Positions 1 to 9,947 are shown, numbered from the stretch's first letter. The stretch: DNA of 64,000 nt from Acidobacteriota bacterium (GCA_018000455.1 JAGNJW010000002.1:1-64000), one strand, 5' to 3'. Notes: generated by a model from the sequence alone, not told the origin. Program-made: numbers and translations.

Positions 1-165
1 GTTCCGCTCAGAACCTCGCAGACGTCCAGCGCTTTGTCGGTCGACGTGCTCGAGACGAGCCGCGCAACAGTCACGGGTATTTCCATCAGGCGGAACGTGT
101 TTTCTCAATGGCCCCCGCCACTCTACTTGGTCGCAATCTGGAGGGTCAAGCCTCGCGGGCGGGCG

Positions 166-194
166 TTGACTCCGCCTTTGCCCCCCCCTACGAT
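166..194 (+). promoter_or_regulatory. Probable promoter of the Ser/Thr kinase gene
   Basis: TTGACT at 166-171 and TACGAT at 189-194 are separated by exactly 17 nt. The expected transcription start (about 201) lies just before the GTG at 207, so the mRNA would be nearly leaderless. The stretch from 1 to 165 shows no gene that I can support. Confidence 0.5.
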
Positions 195-206
195 GGTGCG
201 TCTCCC

Positions 207-2375
207 GTGTCAAATCTCTCAGGTCAGCAGCTCGGCCATTACAAAGTTCTCGAGCCGCTCGGCGCTGGCGGTATGGGTGTCGTCTACCGTGCCCAGGACA
301 CCGTGCTGGGGCGCATGGTGGCGCTCAAGGCGCTGCCGGCGACCTCCTCGAGCGACCCGGAGGCCGTCAATCGCTTCAGACGCGAAGCTCGCACCGCGTC
401 GAGCCTCAATCATCCGAACATCTGCACGATCTACGGGTTCGACGACCTCGACGGCCGCTGCTACCTGGCCATGGAACTGCTCGAGGGCGAAACGCTCGAC
501 CGGCGTCTGCTCAAGGGGCCGCTCGAACCGGCGGCGCTCCTCGAGGTGGCCACGCAGGTGGCCGACGCGCTCGACGCGGCACACGTCGAAGGCATCCTGC
601 ATCGCGACATCAAACCGGCCAATATCTTCCTGACCAAACGCGGGGCGACGAAGGTGCTCGACTTCGGGCTCGCCAAACTCTCGACGTCGCATCATCGGCG
701 CCCGGGAAGTGATCAGTCGACGACCATCGAGCCCACGGCCTTCACGAGCGTCGTCGGCACGACCGTCGGCACCGTGGCCTACATGTCGCCCGAGCAGGCG
801 CGGGCGGAAGAGCTCGACGCCCGCACGGACTTGTTTTCGTTCGGCGTGGTGCTGTACGAGATGGCGACCGGTCGAGTGAGCTTCCCCGGCAACACGACCG
901 CCGTCATCTTCGACGGCATCCTGAATCGGGATCCGGCGCCGGCATCTTCCTACAATCCGGCGGTCTCGGGCGAACTCGATCGGATCATCGCGAAGGCGCT
1001 CGAGAAGGACCGCGGGCTGCGCTACCAGACGGCCGCCGACCTGCGAGTCGACCTGCAGCGGCTGCGCCGCGACTCGAGCCGGCGAGTCGGCGTCGCGCCG
1101 AGCGGCGGACACGTTGCGGCGCCGGCCGGGCCAACGCCCGCGCCGCCAGAGAGCAGCCAGGCGCTCGACGCCACCATCGTCACGCCGCCGCCCTTGCGCC
1201 ACTCCATGGCGGCGCTCGATCCGGCGTTTGCCATCACGGCGACCGTGGCCGCCGCGCCGCCGTCAACCCGCGTGCTAGGTACGGCCGCTCAGCCGCCGGC
1301 CTCGTCGGTGGCGGACCTGCCGCCTGCCGGCCGCCCCGGTTGGTCGATGGCAGTCGTCGGTGGCGGCATCGCGGCGCTGGTCGTCGCCGTCCTGGCCGTG
1401 GTCATGATGACGGGTGGGACGAGCGAGACCCCGGCGGCCGAGCCGGCGCCGGCCTCGCCGTTCGAGCAAGCGATGAGCCCGCCGACGACTCCGGCCGCTA
1501 CCGAAGCCGCTCTGGCGCCGATGGCGACCACGCCCGCCGCCGTCAAGCCGGCCGCCAGCGCCCCGCCGGACGCCGTAGCGCCCAGCGCCACCACGAAGCC
1601 GCCGACGAAGATCACGCCTCCGCCGGCACCAGCGACAGATCTGGCCGCTGGTGCGGCCAAGCGCCTGGAAGTGGCGCGCGCCAAGCTGGCGAGCAACCTG
1701 CTCGACCAGGGCGTCGAAGACCTGCGCGCCATCATCACCGACTTCCCGACCATGCCCCTGGCGGCCGACGCCGCTTACCTCGCCGCCGAGGCCCTCGCGA
1801 AGGCAGGCCGCACCGAAGACGCCATGGCGGCGCACGTGGAGTTCGAGAATCGCTTTCGTGACGATGGTCGCCTGGCCGAGAGCCACTTCGCCCTGGCCGA
1901 GCTGACACTGAAATCCCGCCAGCCGAATCGTGAGGAAGCGGCGCGCGATCTCTACGGCCGCGCCGCGGCGTCGGCCGCCGGCTCCGACATGGCCCTGCGG
2001 GCGCTGCAAGCGAAGATCGCGATCGAGGAGCGGCGCAAGATGAAGGAGCGGGATGTCGAGGTGGGCAAAGACCTCCCCGCCAGCCTCGCCACGCTGCGTA
2101 CGCTGGCCGACCAGTTCCCTACTACTCCACAAGGGATGCTCGCGCTCTACCGCCTGGGCACCGGCTACGCCGACAACGACCAATGGCAGATGGCGGCTCG
2201 CGCGTGGACCGATCTGGCCACCCGCTATCCCGACAATCCCAATGACGCCTGGTGGCTGCTCGGGGAACTCTACGAGCGACGCCTGCGCGACGAGGCGCGG
2301 TCGCAGGCCGCCTACGCGCAGGTGCCACAGTCGTCGAAGCGCTATCAGGACGCGCAGCGAAAGCTGCGCCGCTAG
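207..2375 (+). CDS. Membrane-anchored Ser/Thr protein kinase with C-terminal TPR-like region
   Basis: Predicted 722-aa Hanks-type kinase. The glycine-rich loop [10 protein letters not shown] is followed by catalytic Lys about 41, HRD at about 132-134, DFG at about 152-154 and the [10 protein letters not shown] activation segment, so all key catalytic residues are present. After the kinase domain comes a Pro/Ala-rich linker, one transmembrane segment at about 378-404, a second Pro/Ala-rich stretch and a roughly 240-residue helical repeat region of the TPR/YbgF kind that would lie in the periplasm. The kinase would face the cytoplasm. An ATG at 108 is in frame, but 108-206 has codon use unlike the rest of the gene and contains the promoter, so GTG 207 is preferred. 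Signal and substrate are unknown. Confidence 0.88.
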   Translation: MSNLSGQQLGHYKVLEPLGAGGMGVVYRAQDTVLGRMVALKALPATSSSDPEAVNRFRREARTASSLNHPNICTIYGFDDLDGRCYLAMELLEGETLDRRLLKGPLEPAALLEVATQVADALDAAHVEGILHRDIKPANIFLTKRGATKVLDFGLAKLSTSHHRRPGSDQSTTIEPTAFTSVVGTTVGTVAYMSPEQARAEELDARTDLFSFGVVLYEMATGRVSFPGNTTAVIFDGILNRDPAPASSYNPAVSGELDRIIAKALEKDRGLRYQTAADLRVDLQRLRRDSSRRVGVAPSGGHVAAPAGPTPAPPESSQALDATIVTPPPLRHSMAALDPAFAITATVAAAPPSTRVLGTAAQPPASSVADLPPAGRPGWSMAVVGGGIAALVVAVLAVVMMTGGTSETPAAEPAPASPFEQAMSPPTTPAATEAALAPMATTPAAVKPAASAPPDAVAPSATTKPPTKITPPPAPATDLAAGAAKRLEVARAKLASNLLDQGVEDLRAIITDFPTMPLAADAAYLAAEALAKAGRTEDAMAAHVEFENRFRDDGRLAESHFALAELTLKSRQPNREEAARDLYGRAAASAAGSDMALRALQAKIAIEERRKMKERDVEVGKDLPASLATLRTLADQFPTTPQGMLALYRLGTGYADNDQWQMAARAWTDLATRYPDNPNDAWWLLGELYERRLRDEARSQAAYAQVPQSSKRYQDAQRKLRR

Positions 2376-2386
2376 ACGACTACGCC

Positions 2387-3175
2387 TCAGCGGCCGCCCG
2401 CTACTTCGATCCGGATCGCCCCGGTCACGACGTCAATCGACAGCACGCGATCGGGACGGCCGATCGTGGCCTCGCCCCAGCGCGGCCCCCAGCCGTCCTT
2501 CATGGTGAGCGGCACGGCGGAGCTGATGGTGCCGTTCAAGGCGAGCGCCATCACCCGGGTGTCGGTCAACGGCGCGGCCAGCGCCAGGCGGATGTCACCA
2601 TTGAAGGCGCGCAGGCGGATCAGGCCGTGAGCGTCGAGGCGCGCACGCGTGACGTCGACGGGCCCGATCGTGGTCTCGAGGCGCAACACGCCGCCGATGT
2701 CCTCGGCCTCGATGGCGCCACGCTGCACCGTCGCACTTACCGACCCGCGCAAGCGTCGCAGCTCGAGACGGCCTTCGCCGATCGTAATGGCGTCGAGTGT
2801 CACATCAGCCGGCGCGCTGACGACGACGTCGGTAGAAATCGCCGCGTCGGCGCCACCGGCGACTTGCGTGATGGTGAGGCTCGGTCCGGCGGGTGAGGCC
2901 GCCAGGTCGACGGGCGCTTGCGCGAGCGCCTCGACGGTCGGCGCTCGCCGGACGATCTCGAGCCGCAGGTCCCGACGGCCGGCATCGCCAGTCACACGAA
3001 TGGTCCCGACCGTGATGGCGATGGCGAGCGCCTGGCCCGGTTGCAGCGCCAACGTATGAACGACGCGGTCTTCGGCGCGAGCACCGACCGCGACGGCCTC
3101 GGCCGTGGCCAGGGCCACGGCGCACATCACGGCGACGCCGAGCGGCGAGCGGCCGGTGGCCGCCGAGGGCTGCAT
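2387..3175 (-). CDS. Secreted DUF4097-like beta-repeat protein
   Basis: Predicted 262 aa with an N-terminal signal peptide (hydrophobic core AVMCAVALATAEAVAVGA) followed by an all-beta domain with periodic hydrophobic/Gly-Asp pattern (for example TTIGPVDV and AFNGDIRLAL). This resembles the DUF4097 putative-adhesin family. It is probably exported; function unknown. An ATG at 3184 is in frame, but it overlaps a perfect TATAAT on the reverse strand (3183-3188), so the ATG at 3175, seven nt downstream of that box, is the more likely start. It is convergent with the kinase gene, with an 11-bp gap. Confidence 0.68.
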   Translation of the reverse strand: MQPSAATGRSPLGVAVMCAVALATAEAVAVGARAEDRVVHTLALQPGQALAIAITVGTIRVTGDAGRRDLRLEIVRRAPTVEALAQAPVDLAASPAGPSLTITQVAGGADAAISTDVVVSAPADVTLDAITIGEGRLELRRLRGSVSATVQRGAIEAEDIGGVLRLETTIGPVDVTRARLDAHGLIRLRAFNGDIRLALAAPLTDTRVMALALNGTISSAVPLTMKDGWGPRWGEATIGRPDRVLSIDVVTGAIRIEVAGGR

Positions 3176-3577
3176 GAGCGGCATTATAGCGACCGCGTTT
3201 CCCCGCGGCCGGTCCGACGAGCTCCACGTGCCCGCTTTCTGTTTCCTGCTGCTCGTAGTCACGGTCGGCCCGGCGGCCGCACGGCCCCCGGACGCCCCGG
3301 TCACCCGCGGCACTGCCGATCGCCGCGCTCCATCTCCGCGCGACGCCGTGGCCGGGGCGCGCCATCGACCCGCAGGCGGGGCGCGTGCCCACCGCCTTCG
3401 GCCTGTTCGGCCGCAGCGCCAACGGCGCCGACTCGCCCCCGGTCGGGCGGCCTCCTTCGCGCCACCCAGATCGTCGTCCACCGCACCGACAACCGCACTA
3501 TCCAGTTCATGCTGCAGCTCGAACTCAAGGGCCAGACCAAGGATCTCGGCTTCAACAACTCGCGCAAGTTCTGTTGA
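3174..3577 (+). pseudogene. Decayed secreted-protein gene, pieces in three frames
   Basis: The first frame from ATG 3174 gives a good signal peptide (core VPAFCFLLLVVTVGPAAA). A second frame at about 3350-3440 gives the coding-like stretch AIDPQAGRVPTAFGLFGR. A third frame from about 3447 gives a coding-like tail containing ATQIVVHRTDNRTIQFMLQ and ending at a TGA at 3575-3577. No single frame carries all three. The simplest reading is a secreted-protein gene broken by at least two frameshifts or small deletions. Family not recognised. An alternative is that the three pieces are unrelated chance frames, because GC-rich DNA gives long open frames. Confidence 0.35.
3183..3188 (-). promoter_or_regulatory. 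TATAAT -10 box directly upstream of the DUF4097-like gene
   Basis: A consensus TATAAT reads on the reverse strand and ends 7 nt before the ATG at 3175. The transcript would therefore begin at or next to the start codon. No convincing -35 was identified. Confidence 0.5.
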
Positions 3578-3642
3578 GCGGCCAGGCGAAGTAACCTGGA
3601 GCCGCGACCGACGGTCTGAAGATCGATCGAGGAGCACGCCAC

Positions 3643-4074
3643 TTGCGACGCTGGTCCACCCTTGGCTGCCTGATTCTGGCGCTCGTCACCACCGCCTGCG
3701 GGGGCGGCGGTGGCGGCGGCACGCCCGCCGGCCCGAGCGGCGGCTCGACCGGTGGCGGCACCACGGGGGGCGGCGCCGCGTCGAGTGCCACGATCACCAT
3801 CGGCTCGAACGGCGTAGTCAGTCCGGCCGCCGTCACCATCGCTCAGGGTGGGCGCGTGACGTTTGTGAACAACGACTCACGCTCGCACGACATGAACTCG
3901 GATCCGCACCCGAGCCACGAGGAGTGTCCGCCGCTCGATCAGGTCGGCTTTCTCTCGCCCGGACAGTCGAAGACCAGCGGCAACTTCAATACCGTGCGTA
4001 CGTGCGGCTACCACGATCACAACCTGCCGACCGCGACAAGCCTGCAAGGACGCATCACGATCGTGTCTCAGTAG
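3643..4074 (+). CDS. Cupredoxin-like lipoprotein
   Basis: Predicted 143 aa starting at TTG 3643, preceded by GAGGAG about 9 nt upstream. A lipoprotein signal ends in VTTAC with the lipidated Cys at 19, followed by a flexible Gly/Thr/Ser linker. The globular part has the plastocyanin/azurin-type pattern: a beta-sandwich with His about 82 (SHDM) and a C-terminal TCGYHDHN cluster (Cys about 121 plus two His). These would supply type-1 copper ligands. It is probably a small periplasmic or outer-membrane electron carrier or copper-binding protein. The downstream axial Met is not obvious. It stands alone. Confidence 0.75.
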   Translation: MRRWSTLGCLILALVTTACGGGGGGGTPAGPSGGSTGGGTTGGGAASSATITIGSNGVVSPAAVTIAQGGRVTFVNNDSRSHDMNSDPHPSHEECPPLDQVGFLSPGQSKTSGNFNTVRTCGYHDHNLPTATSLQGRITIVSQ

Positions 4075-4226
4075 TCGTACACACCCCGGCCGACCTGCGA
4101 CCGAGACGGCCAGCCGCCACGTACTGCGCGAGCAGCGGGCAGGGGCGGAACTTCTCGCCACCAAGTCCTCAATTCGGATTCCGACGCCGCGCGGAAACGT
4201 CAGTCGGAATCTGAGTTCATCGCACT

Positions 4227-4256
4227 TTGAACGCTCGTTCAATCCTGTGCTAGAGT
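4227..4256 (+). promoter_or_regulatory. Palindromic TetR-type operator overlapping a promoter
   Basis: TTGAACG-CT-CGTTCAA at 4227-4242 is a perfect inverted repeat (7 + 2 + 7). Its left half contains TTGAAC, usable as a -35, with TAGAGT at 4251-4256 as the -10 (18-nt spacing). A repressor on the palindrome would block RNA polymerase. It lies 44 bp before the TetR start, the usual layout for autoregulation. The core GAACG-N2-CGTTC recurs at 46217-46228. Confidence 0.65.
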
Positions 4257-4286
4257 TACCCGTTCAGGCGCCAGCGCCTCCAACCC

Positions 4287-4919
4287 ATGCCGCCAGCCCA
4301 GACGCTCGCCAGCGCCGACCGCCGCATCGACATCTTGAAGAGCGCCGCCGCCGCCTTCCGCCGCCGCGGCTATCACGGCGCCAGCGTCGACGAGATCGCC
4401 AGCGCCCTCGAGATGACCAAGGGCAACCTCTACTACTACTTCCGCAACAAGGAAGAGATCCTCTACGCATGCCACGAGTACTCGCTGGATGTGCTGCTGC
4501 ACCTGCTCGACGGCGTGCGCGCCGAGGCCTCGACGCCCGACGAGAAACTCCGCAAGCTGGTGCTGGCGTTCGTTCACCTCATCCTCGACGAGTTGCAGGC
4601 GACCGCGCTCACCATCGATCTGCAGGCCCTGTCGCCGCCGCTCTTGCGCAAGGTCATCGCCCGCCGCGACACGTTCGACCGCGGGCTGCGTGAGATCATC
4701 CAGCAGGGCATGGACGAGGGCCACTTCTCGGCCGGAGATCCGAAGATGGTGGCCTTCGCGGTGATGGGCGCGGTCAACTGGATCACGAAGTGGTTCGATC
4801 CGGCCGGCCCGATGACGTCGGACGAAATCGGCCGGGCCTTTGCCGACTACCTGGTCGGTGGCCTGACGCGCATGCCCGGCACGGCCGCGCCCGTGCCGAC
4901 ACCATCGAAGGGGCGCTGA
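4287..4919 (+). CDS. TetR/AcrR family transcriptional regulator
   Basis: Predicted 210 aa. The N-terminal HTH is typical of TetR: an AAAAFRRRGYHGASVDEIAS helix-turn-helix entry, then EMTKGNLYYYFRNKEEI as recognition helix and capping motif. The C-terminal 150 residues are helical and would form the ligand pocket and dimer interface. The C-terminal domain looks like the kind found in regulators of lipid or acyl-CoA metabolism, but the ligand cannot be read from sequence. A palindrome at 4227-4242 suggests autorepression. The following gene is on the opposite strand, 2 bp away. Confidence 0.9.
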   Translation: MPPAQTLASADRRIDILKSAAAAFRRRGYHGASVDEIASALEMTKGNLYYYFRNKEEILYACHEYSLDVLLHLLDGVRAEASTPDEKLRKLVLAFVHLILDELQATALTIDLQALSPPLLRKVIARRDTFDRGLREIIQQGMDEGHFSAGDPKMVAFAVMGAVNWITKWFDPAGPMTSDEIGRAFADYLVGGLTRMPGTAAPVPTPSKGR

Positions 4920-4921
4920 CG

Positions 4922-5617
4922 CTACTGGGCCGTCTCGCCCGGTTTCAGGGTCAGCACCTGAATGCCCGAGCCCTCGAGATGCGCCGAGAGCGCCTGGGGC
5001 GTGCCGGTGAGCAGCGGGAACGTGCCCCAGTGCATCGGCACCACCTGGCGCACGCCGAGCCATCTGGCGGCAATCGCCGCCGTGTCGGGACCCATCGTGA
5101 AACGGTCGCCAATGGGCAGGAAGGCGATGTCGGGGCGATACAGCTCCCCGATGACCTTCATGTCGCCGAAAAGCGCGGTGTCACCGGCGAAGTAGATGGT
5201 CTGGCCGTTCTCCAGCTTGATGACGAAACCGGCCGGCTCGCCGAGATACGTGAGGTCGTCGAAGCTGCTGCTGTGGCGGGCATCGGTCAAAGTGATGCGT
5301 AGCCCGCGCACCTCGATCGTGCCGCCCTTGTTCATCGGTTCCACCTGGGTGACGCCCTTGCCCGTGAGCCAGGACGTGATCTCATAGATCGCCACGACGG
5401 TGGCCCCGGTGGCTCGGGCCACGGCCGCAGCATCGGCGGCGTGGTCAGAGTGCCCGTGGGAGACGAGCACCAGGTCGGCGTGCTTCGGTTCCCGGCCTGC
5501 CGGGAAGGACGGGTTGCCCGAATACCACGGGTCGAGCAAGACGGTGAGCCCGCCGGGTGTCTTCAGGGAGAAGGCGCTGTGCCCCAGCCACGTGATCGCG
5601 AGACGTCCGTCAGCCAT
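4922..5617 (-). CDS. UPF0173-type metallo-beta-lactamase-fold hydrolase
   Basis: Predicted 231 aa, the usual length for the UPF0173/UlaG-like family. It has the metal-binding HGHSDH motif at 54-59, TWLGHSAF near the N-terminus, the DARHSS His, FAGDTALFGDM and the late His in VPMHWGTF, so the binuclear metal site looks complete. There is no signal peptide, so it is cytoplasmic. The substrate is unknown for most members. Confidence 0.88.
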   Translation of the reverse strand: MADGRLAITWLGHSAFSLKTPGGLTVLLDPWYSGNPSFPAGREPKHADLVLVSHGHSDHAADAAAVARATGATVVAIYEITSWLTGKGVTQVEPMNKGGTIEVRGLRITLTDARHSSSFDDLTYLGEPAGFVIKLENGQTIYFAGDTALFGDMKVIGELYRPDIAFLPIGDRFTMGPDTAAIAARWLGVRQVVPMHWGTFPLLTGTPQALSAHLEGSGIQVLTLKPGETAQ

Positions 5618-5697
5618 GGCAGGAGTATGCCACCGGCGGCACCAGCGCGTACCGAGTCCGGCGTTCCAGGGCCAGGCCGCTACGGTAAACTGAGGCC

Positions 5698-6600
5698 GTG
5701 GAAGCGCCGCTGCATTTCGTCAAACCGCGCGAGCCCAAGCCGAACTGGCTGAAGGTGCGTGCCCCGGGGTCGGAGAACTACCTGCGCCTCAAGGGCATCA
5801 TGCGCGACCTCGACCTCAATACGGTCTGCGAAGACGCGCACTGTCCCAATATCGGCGAGTGCTGGCACCACGGCACGGCCACCTTCATGATCCTGGGTGA
5901 CGTCTGCACGCGCGCCTGCACCTACTGTGCGGTGAAGCACGGCCGCCCCGCCACGCTGGATCTCGACGAACCGGTGCGCGTCGGCGAGGCGGTGCAGGCG
6001 ATGCGGCTCAGCTACGCGGTCGTGACCTCGGTCGACCGCGACGACCTGGCGGATGGCGGCGCGTCGATTTTCGCTGGCACGATCCGCGAGATCAAGGCGC
6101 GCGTGCCCGACTGCCGCGTCGAGGTGCTCATCCCCGACTTCAAGGGCGACGAAACTTCGCTTGCCGCCGTGCTCGCCGCCCGGCCCGACATCCTGAACCA
6201 CAACACCGAGACGGTACCCCGGCTCTACCGCATGGCCCGGTCCGGCGGCAAGTACTCGCGTTGCCTCGAACTGCTCGAACGCGCCACGCGGCTCGCCCCT
6301 GAGATCCCGACCAAGACCGGCCTCATGGTCGGACTCGGCGAGGAACCGAACGAGCTGGTGCAGGTGTTCAAGGATCTGCGCGCGGTGGGCGTGCAGATCC
6401 TCACCATCGGCCAGTACCTCCGGCCGTCGGTGGATCACGCGCCGATGACGCGCTACTACCATCCCGACGAGTTCGCCGACCTCAAGCGGACCGCCCTGGG
6501 GCTGGGCTTCGTGCACGTCGAAGCCGGACCGCTCGTGCGCAGTTCGTACCACGCGCATGAGCAGGCGGATGCGGCCGCTCTCGCGGCATCGACACGCTGA
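5698..6600 (+). CDS. lipA: Lipoyl synthase
   Basis: Predicted 300-aa radical SAM enzyme that inserts two sulfurs into octanoyl groups on lipoyl domains. The auxiliary-cluster cysteines are C44, C49 and C55 (CEDAHCPNIGEC) and the radical SAM cysteines are C70, C74 and C77 (CTRACTYC). The C-terminal VRSSY gives the conserved Ser ligand of the auxiliary cluster. GTG start at 5698; TAAACT at 5686-5691 ends 6 nt upstream, so the message is likely leaderless. No lipB is adjacent. The lipoyl-bearing E2 (20855-22303) and its complex are probable substrates. Confidence 0.96.
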   Translation: MEAPLHFVKPREPKPNWLKVRAPGSENYLRLKGIMRDLDLNTVCEDAHCPNIGECWHHGTATFMILGDVCTRACTYCAVKHGRPATLDLDEPVRVGEAVQAMRLSYAVVTSVDRDDLADGGASIFAGTIREIKARVPDCRVEVLIPDFKGDETSLAAVLAARPDILNHNTETVPRLYRMARSGGKYSRCLELLERATRLAPEIPTKTGLMVGLGEEPNELVQVFKDLRAVGVQILTIGQYLRPSVDHAPMTRYYHPDEFADLKRTALGLGFVHVEAGPLVRSSYHAHEQADAAALAASTR

Positions 6601-6653
6601 CGCTGCGGCCGGGCGAGCCGGCACGCTAGGATACAATCCGCGGCATCGTCCCG

Positions 6654-9600
6654 ATGACGCAACTGGTCTACCTGCTGCTTGTCTCGGCGTCGCTCATCGC
6701 TGCAGCGGGTTGCGGCGAACGCGGCACCCCCGTGCCGGCTACGGCCGCCGACGCGACGCTCGTCGCCAGCACCAACACGGCCGTCGGCCACATGAGCCGC
6801 TACGACTTCGAGGCGGCGGTCGATCTGCTCAGCCGCCTGGCTGCGGACTCTCCGGGCTCGGCCGAGACCTCGTTCAATCTCGCGGTCGCCCTCATCAACC
6901 GCCAGCGCCCAGACGACGCTGCCGAGGCCGAACGGCGCCTGCGCGCCGTGCTCGAGTCGCCCGCCGTCGGCGTGCGCGCGCGCTACGCACTCGGACTGCT
7001 GCTGCTCTACCAGGGACGCGACACCGAGGCATTCGCGCTGCTGAGCGTCGCCGCCGCGGCGACCCCGGGTGATGCTTTCCCCGTCTACTTCGCCGGCCAG
7101 GCGCGGCTCGCCGCCGCGCCCACCGAGGCCCTCACGTGGTTCGAGCGGGCCGCCGCGATCGATCCGCTCCTGCGCAGCGCCTTCTACGGGATGTTCCAGG
7201 CCCGGCAGCGTGCCGGGCAGACCACCGAGGCGATTGCGGCCCTCGAACGCTTCCAGGCACTCGACACCGACCCGCGCGCGCACATGGCGGAGTTCAAGTA
7301 CGCGCGCATGGGGCCGCTGGCCGAGGCCATGGTCATCGCGGCGCCGGCCGAGCCGATGCCGGCGCCGGCCGGGCCCGTGTTCGAGCGGGAGACCGTGCTG
7401 CAGCCCCTGCCGCGCTCCGGCCGGCCGCCTGGCTCGCCGACGGTCGTGGATCTCGACGGCGACGGCGCGATGGACGTGTTCGTGGCCGGGAGCGGCAACG
7501 GAGCCGCCTCGAATCTGGTGCTGCTCAATCGGGGCGGCGCTTGGGAGGCGGCGTCCGCCCATCCGCTCGGCGCGGTGACCGGCGTCCGCGCCGCACTCTG
7601 GGGCGATCTCGACAACGACGGCGTGACCGACGCGGTGCTGCTGGGAAGCGCCGGCCTCACGTCCATCTGGCAGCAGACGCCGGCCAGCGCGTGGCAGGAC
7701 GTGACCGCCGCAAGCAAAGCGGCGACGCCCGGCGTGGACGCCGTGGACGGCGCGCTCTTCGACGCCGACCACGACGGCGATCTCGACATCTTTCTGGTCA
7801 ACGCGCGCGGTCCGAACGTCCTGCTGAACAACAACGGCGACGGCACCTTCCGCGACATCGCTCGTGAGGCCGGCGTGGCAGGTGACGGCAGGCCCTCGAT
7901 CGGGATCGCCATCGCCGATCTCGACGCCGATCGCGATCACGACCTCGTCGTGCTCAAGGCGGCGCCGCCACACGAGGTGTATCTGAACGACCGCGTGTGG
8001 CGCTACCGGCGGGCTCCTGGTCTCGAGGCGTTCACGGCCGCTCCAGCCGACGCCGTGATGGCTGCGGACCTCGACGGCAACGGACGGCCGGAACTCTACA
8101 CGACGAGCGAGCGCGGACTCGAACGCTGGGCCTTTGATGCGGCCGGCGTGGTCCAGGCGAATCGACTGGCGCCGCTCGTGCCCGACCCGGCGCAGCGGCC
8201 GCAGCTGGCCATTGCCGATGTCGACGGCGACGGCGCCTTCGAGGTGCTGGTCGCGTCGGCCGGGTCCTGGGAGGCCTACGCGGTACCGGCCACCGGTTCG
8301 GCCCGGGCCCTGGCCGACGGCGGCACCGGGACCGAGAGCTGGACGGTGGCGACGCTCGATGCCGCCCGCGGCCCGTCGGTCGTCGGCCTGACCGGCGCCG
8401 GCCTCGTCGAGTGGGCGCCGGGTCGCGGCCGGCACCTTTTTGCCGCCGTCGCTACCACCGGCCGCTCGCAGTCGAGCGATCAGCGGCGCTCCAACGCCTC
8501 GGGCATCGGCACGAAAGTATCGGTGCGCACCGGCTCCCGCTGGACGGTGTTCGACACGGTGCGCCTGCAATCCGGCCCCGGCCAGAGCCTGCAGCCCGTG
8601 GCTGTGGGCCTGGGCGGCGCTTCGCGCGCGGAGCTGGTGTCGCTCGTCTGGTCGGATGGCGTTCTCCAGTCGGAACTCGACCTCGCGGCGGGCCGTCTGC
8701 ACGTCATCGAGGAAACGCAGCGTCAGCTCTCGAGTTGTCCGGTGCTCTTCGCCTTCGACGGCACGGCGACGCGGTTCGTCACCGACATTCTCGGTGTCGG
8801 CGGCGTCGGCTTCTTCGAGGCGCCAGGCGTCTACAGCGCGCCCTATCCGCAGGAGCACGTGCTGCTGCCAGAGGGCACGCTCGCGGCGGCGGATGGCCGC
8901 TACCGGCTCGTTGTCGGCGAACCCATGGAGGAAGTCGCCTACCTCGACCAGTTCCAACTCGTGAGCTACGACCTGCCACCCGGGTGGCAGATGGCGCTCG
9001 ATGAGCGCAAGGCCATCGCCAGCGCGCCGCCCACCGGCGTCCCGATCTTCTTCCGCGAGGAGCGCCTGCCGACCAGGGCCGTGAACGACCGCTCAGAGGA
9101 CGTCACCACGCTTGTGACCACCGCCGACCGGAAGGCCGCGCCTACCGGCACGCCCGATTCCCGCTTCATCGGCATGACCGCCCGGCACACACTCGAACTC
9201 ACCTTCGCCGAGGCCCTCGATCGCGGCCCGGGACGCCCGGTCCTCATGATCGACGGCTGGGTCGAGTATCCCTACGCGCAGACGGTGTTTGCGGCCTGGC
9301 AGGCCGGGGCGGCGTTTGCCGCACCGACACTCGAAGCGCGTGGTCGCGGCGGCCGTTGGCAGACGGTGGCACCCGACTTCGGCTACCCCGCCGGCATGCC
9401 GCGACGCATGACCTTGCCGCTCTCGAAGCTGCCGGCCGGCACGGTGGGACTGCGGCTCACGACCTCGCAGGAGATCTTCTGGGACCGCGTGGCCGTGGTC
9501 TACGCCGAAGCCCTGCCCGCGGCCATCGAGCGCGTGCTGCCCATGGCCGGTGCGTTACTCCGCGAATCGGGTTTCGCCCGCCGCACGACCGGCCCGCAGC

Positions 9601-9947
9601 GCGCGCCGGCCTACGACTACGACCGCCGGGCGCCGCTCTGGGATACGCGGCACCCGCGCGGGTGGTACACGGCATTCGGGGACGTCGCGCCGCTGGTTGG
9701 CACGTCCGATGATGCGGTGGCGATCATCGGGCCGGGCGAAGAGGTCGTCGTCGAGTTCGCGGCGCCGGCCGCGGCCGTGCCCCGAGGATGGACCCGGCAG
9801 TTCGTGCTGCGCGCGCGCGGCTGGTGCAAGGACATGGATCTCTACACCCGCGACGGCGAGACGGTGGCGCCGCTGCCCGGCACCGACACGCCGGCGCGCG
9901 CGCGGTTGCATGCCGCCCACAACACGAGGTTCGAGAGCGGACGATGA
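6654..9947 (+). CDS. Large TPR / FG-GAP / ASPIC-like lipoprotein
   Basis: Predicted 1097 aa with a lipoprotein signal (AAAGC, Cys20). Residues about 40-225 form TPR-like helical repeats. About 240-600 carry FG-GAP/VCBS beta-propeller repeats with calcium-type loops (DLDGDGAMD, DLDNDGVTD, DADHDGDLD). An ASPIC/UnbV-like segment begins near RSNASGIGTKVSV. A C-terminal region of about 400 residues (from about VLFAFDGTATRFVTDILG) I do not recognise. It is likely anchored in the envelope. It is first in a three-gene operon and its TGA overlaps the next ATG (ATGA). TACAAT at 6632-6637 may be the -10. Function unknown. Confidence 0.8.
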   Translation: MTQLVYLLLVSASLIAAAGCGERGTPVPATAADATLVASTNTAVGHMSRYDFEAAVDLLSRLAADSPGSAETSFNLAVALINRQRPDDAAEAERRLRAVLESPAVGVRARYALGLLLLYQGRDTEAFALLSVAAAATPGDAFPVYFAGQARLAAAPTEALTWFERAAAIDPLLRSAFYGMFQARQRAGQTTEAIAALERFQALDTDPRAHMAEFKYARMGPLAEAMVIAAPAEPMPAPAGPVFERETVLQPLPRSGRPPGSPTVVDLDGDGAMDVFVAGSGNGAASNLVLLNRGGAWEAASAHPLGAVTGVRAALWGDLDNDGVTDAVLLGSAGLTSIWQQTPASAWQDVTAASKAATPGVDAVDGALFDADHDGDLDIFLVNARGPNVLLNNNGDGTFRDIAREAGVAGDGRPSIGIAIADLDADRDHDLVVLKAAPPHEVYLNDRVWRYRRAPGLEAFTAAPADAVMAADLDGNGRPELYTTSERGLERWAFDAAGVVQANRLAPLVPDPAQRPQLAIADVDGDGAFEVLVASAGSWEAYAVPATGSARALADGGTGTESWTVATLDAARGPSVVGLTGAGLVEWAPGRGRHLFAAVATTGRSQSSDQRRSNASGIGTKVSVRTGSRWTVFDTVRLQSGPGQSLQPVAVGLGGASRAELVSLVWSDGVLQSELDLAAGRLHVIEETQRQLSSCPVLFAFDGTATRFVTDILGVGGVGFFEAPGVYSAPYPQEHVLLPEGTLAAADGRYRLVVGEPMEEVAYLDQFQLVSYDLPPGWQMALDERKAIASAPPTGVPIFFREERLPTRAVNDRSEDVTTLVTTADRKAAPTGTPDSRFIGMTARHTLELTFAEALDRGPGRPVLMIDGWVEYPYAQTVFAAWQAGAAFAAPTLEARGRGGRWQTVAPDFGYPAGMPRRMTLPLSKLPAGTVGLRLTTSQEIFWDRVAVVYAEALPAAIERVLPMAGALLRESGFARRTTGPQRAPAYDYDRRAPLWDTRHPRGWYTAFGDVAPLVGTSDDAVAIIGPGEEVVVEFAAPAAAVPRGWTRQFVLRARGWCKDMDLYTRDGETVAPLPGTDTPARARLHAAHNTRFESGR

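Noticed and set aside
108..206. N-terminal extension of the Ser/Thr kinase from ATG 108
   Set aside because: Codon use differs from the gene body, and a promoter with 17-nt spacing lies inside it; kinase homology starts after GTG 207.
6456..8957. An 833-codon reverse frame opposite the large ASPIC lipoprotein gene
   Set aside because: Arg/Ala/Gly/His-rich shadow of codon periodicity; the forward frame has a lipoprotein signal and repeated calcium-loop motifs.
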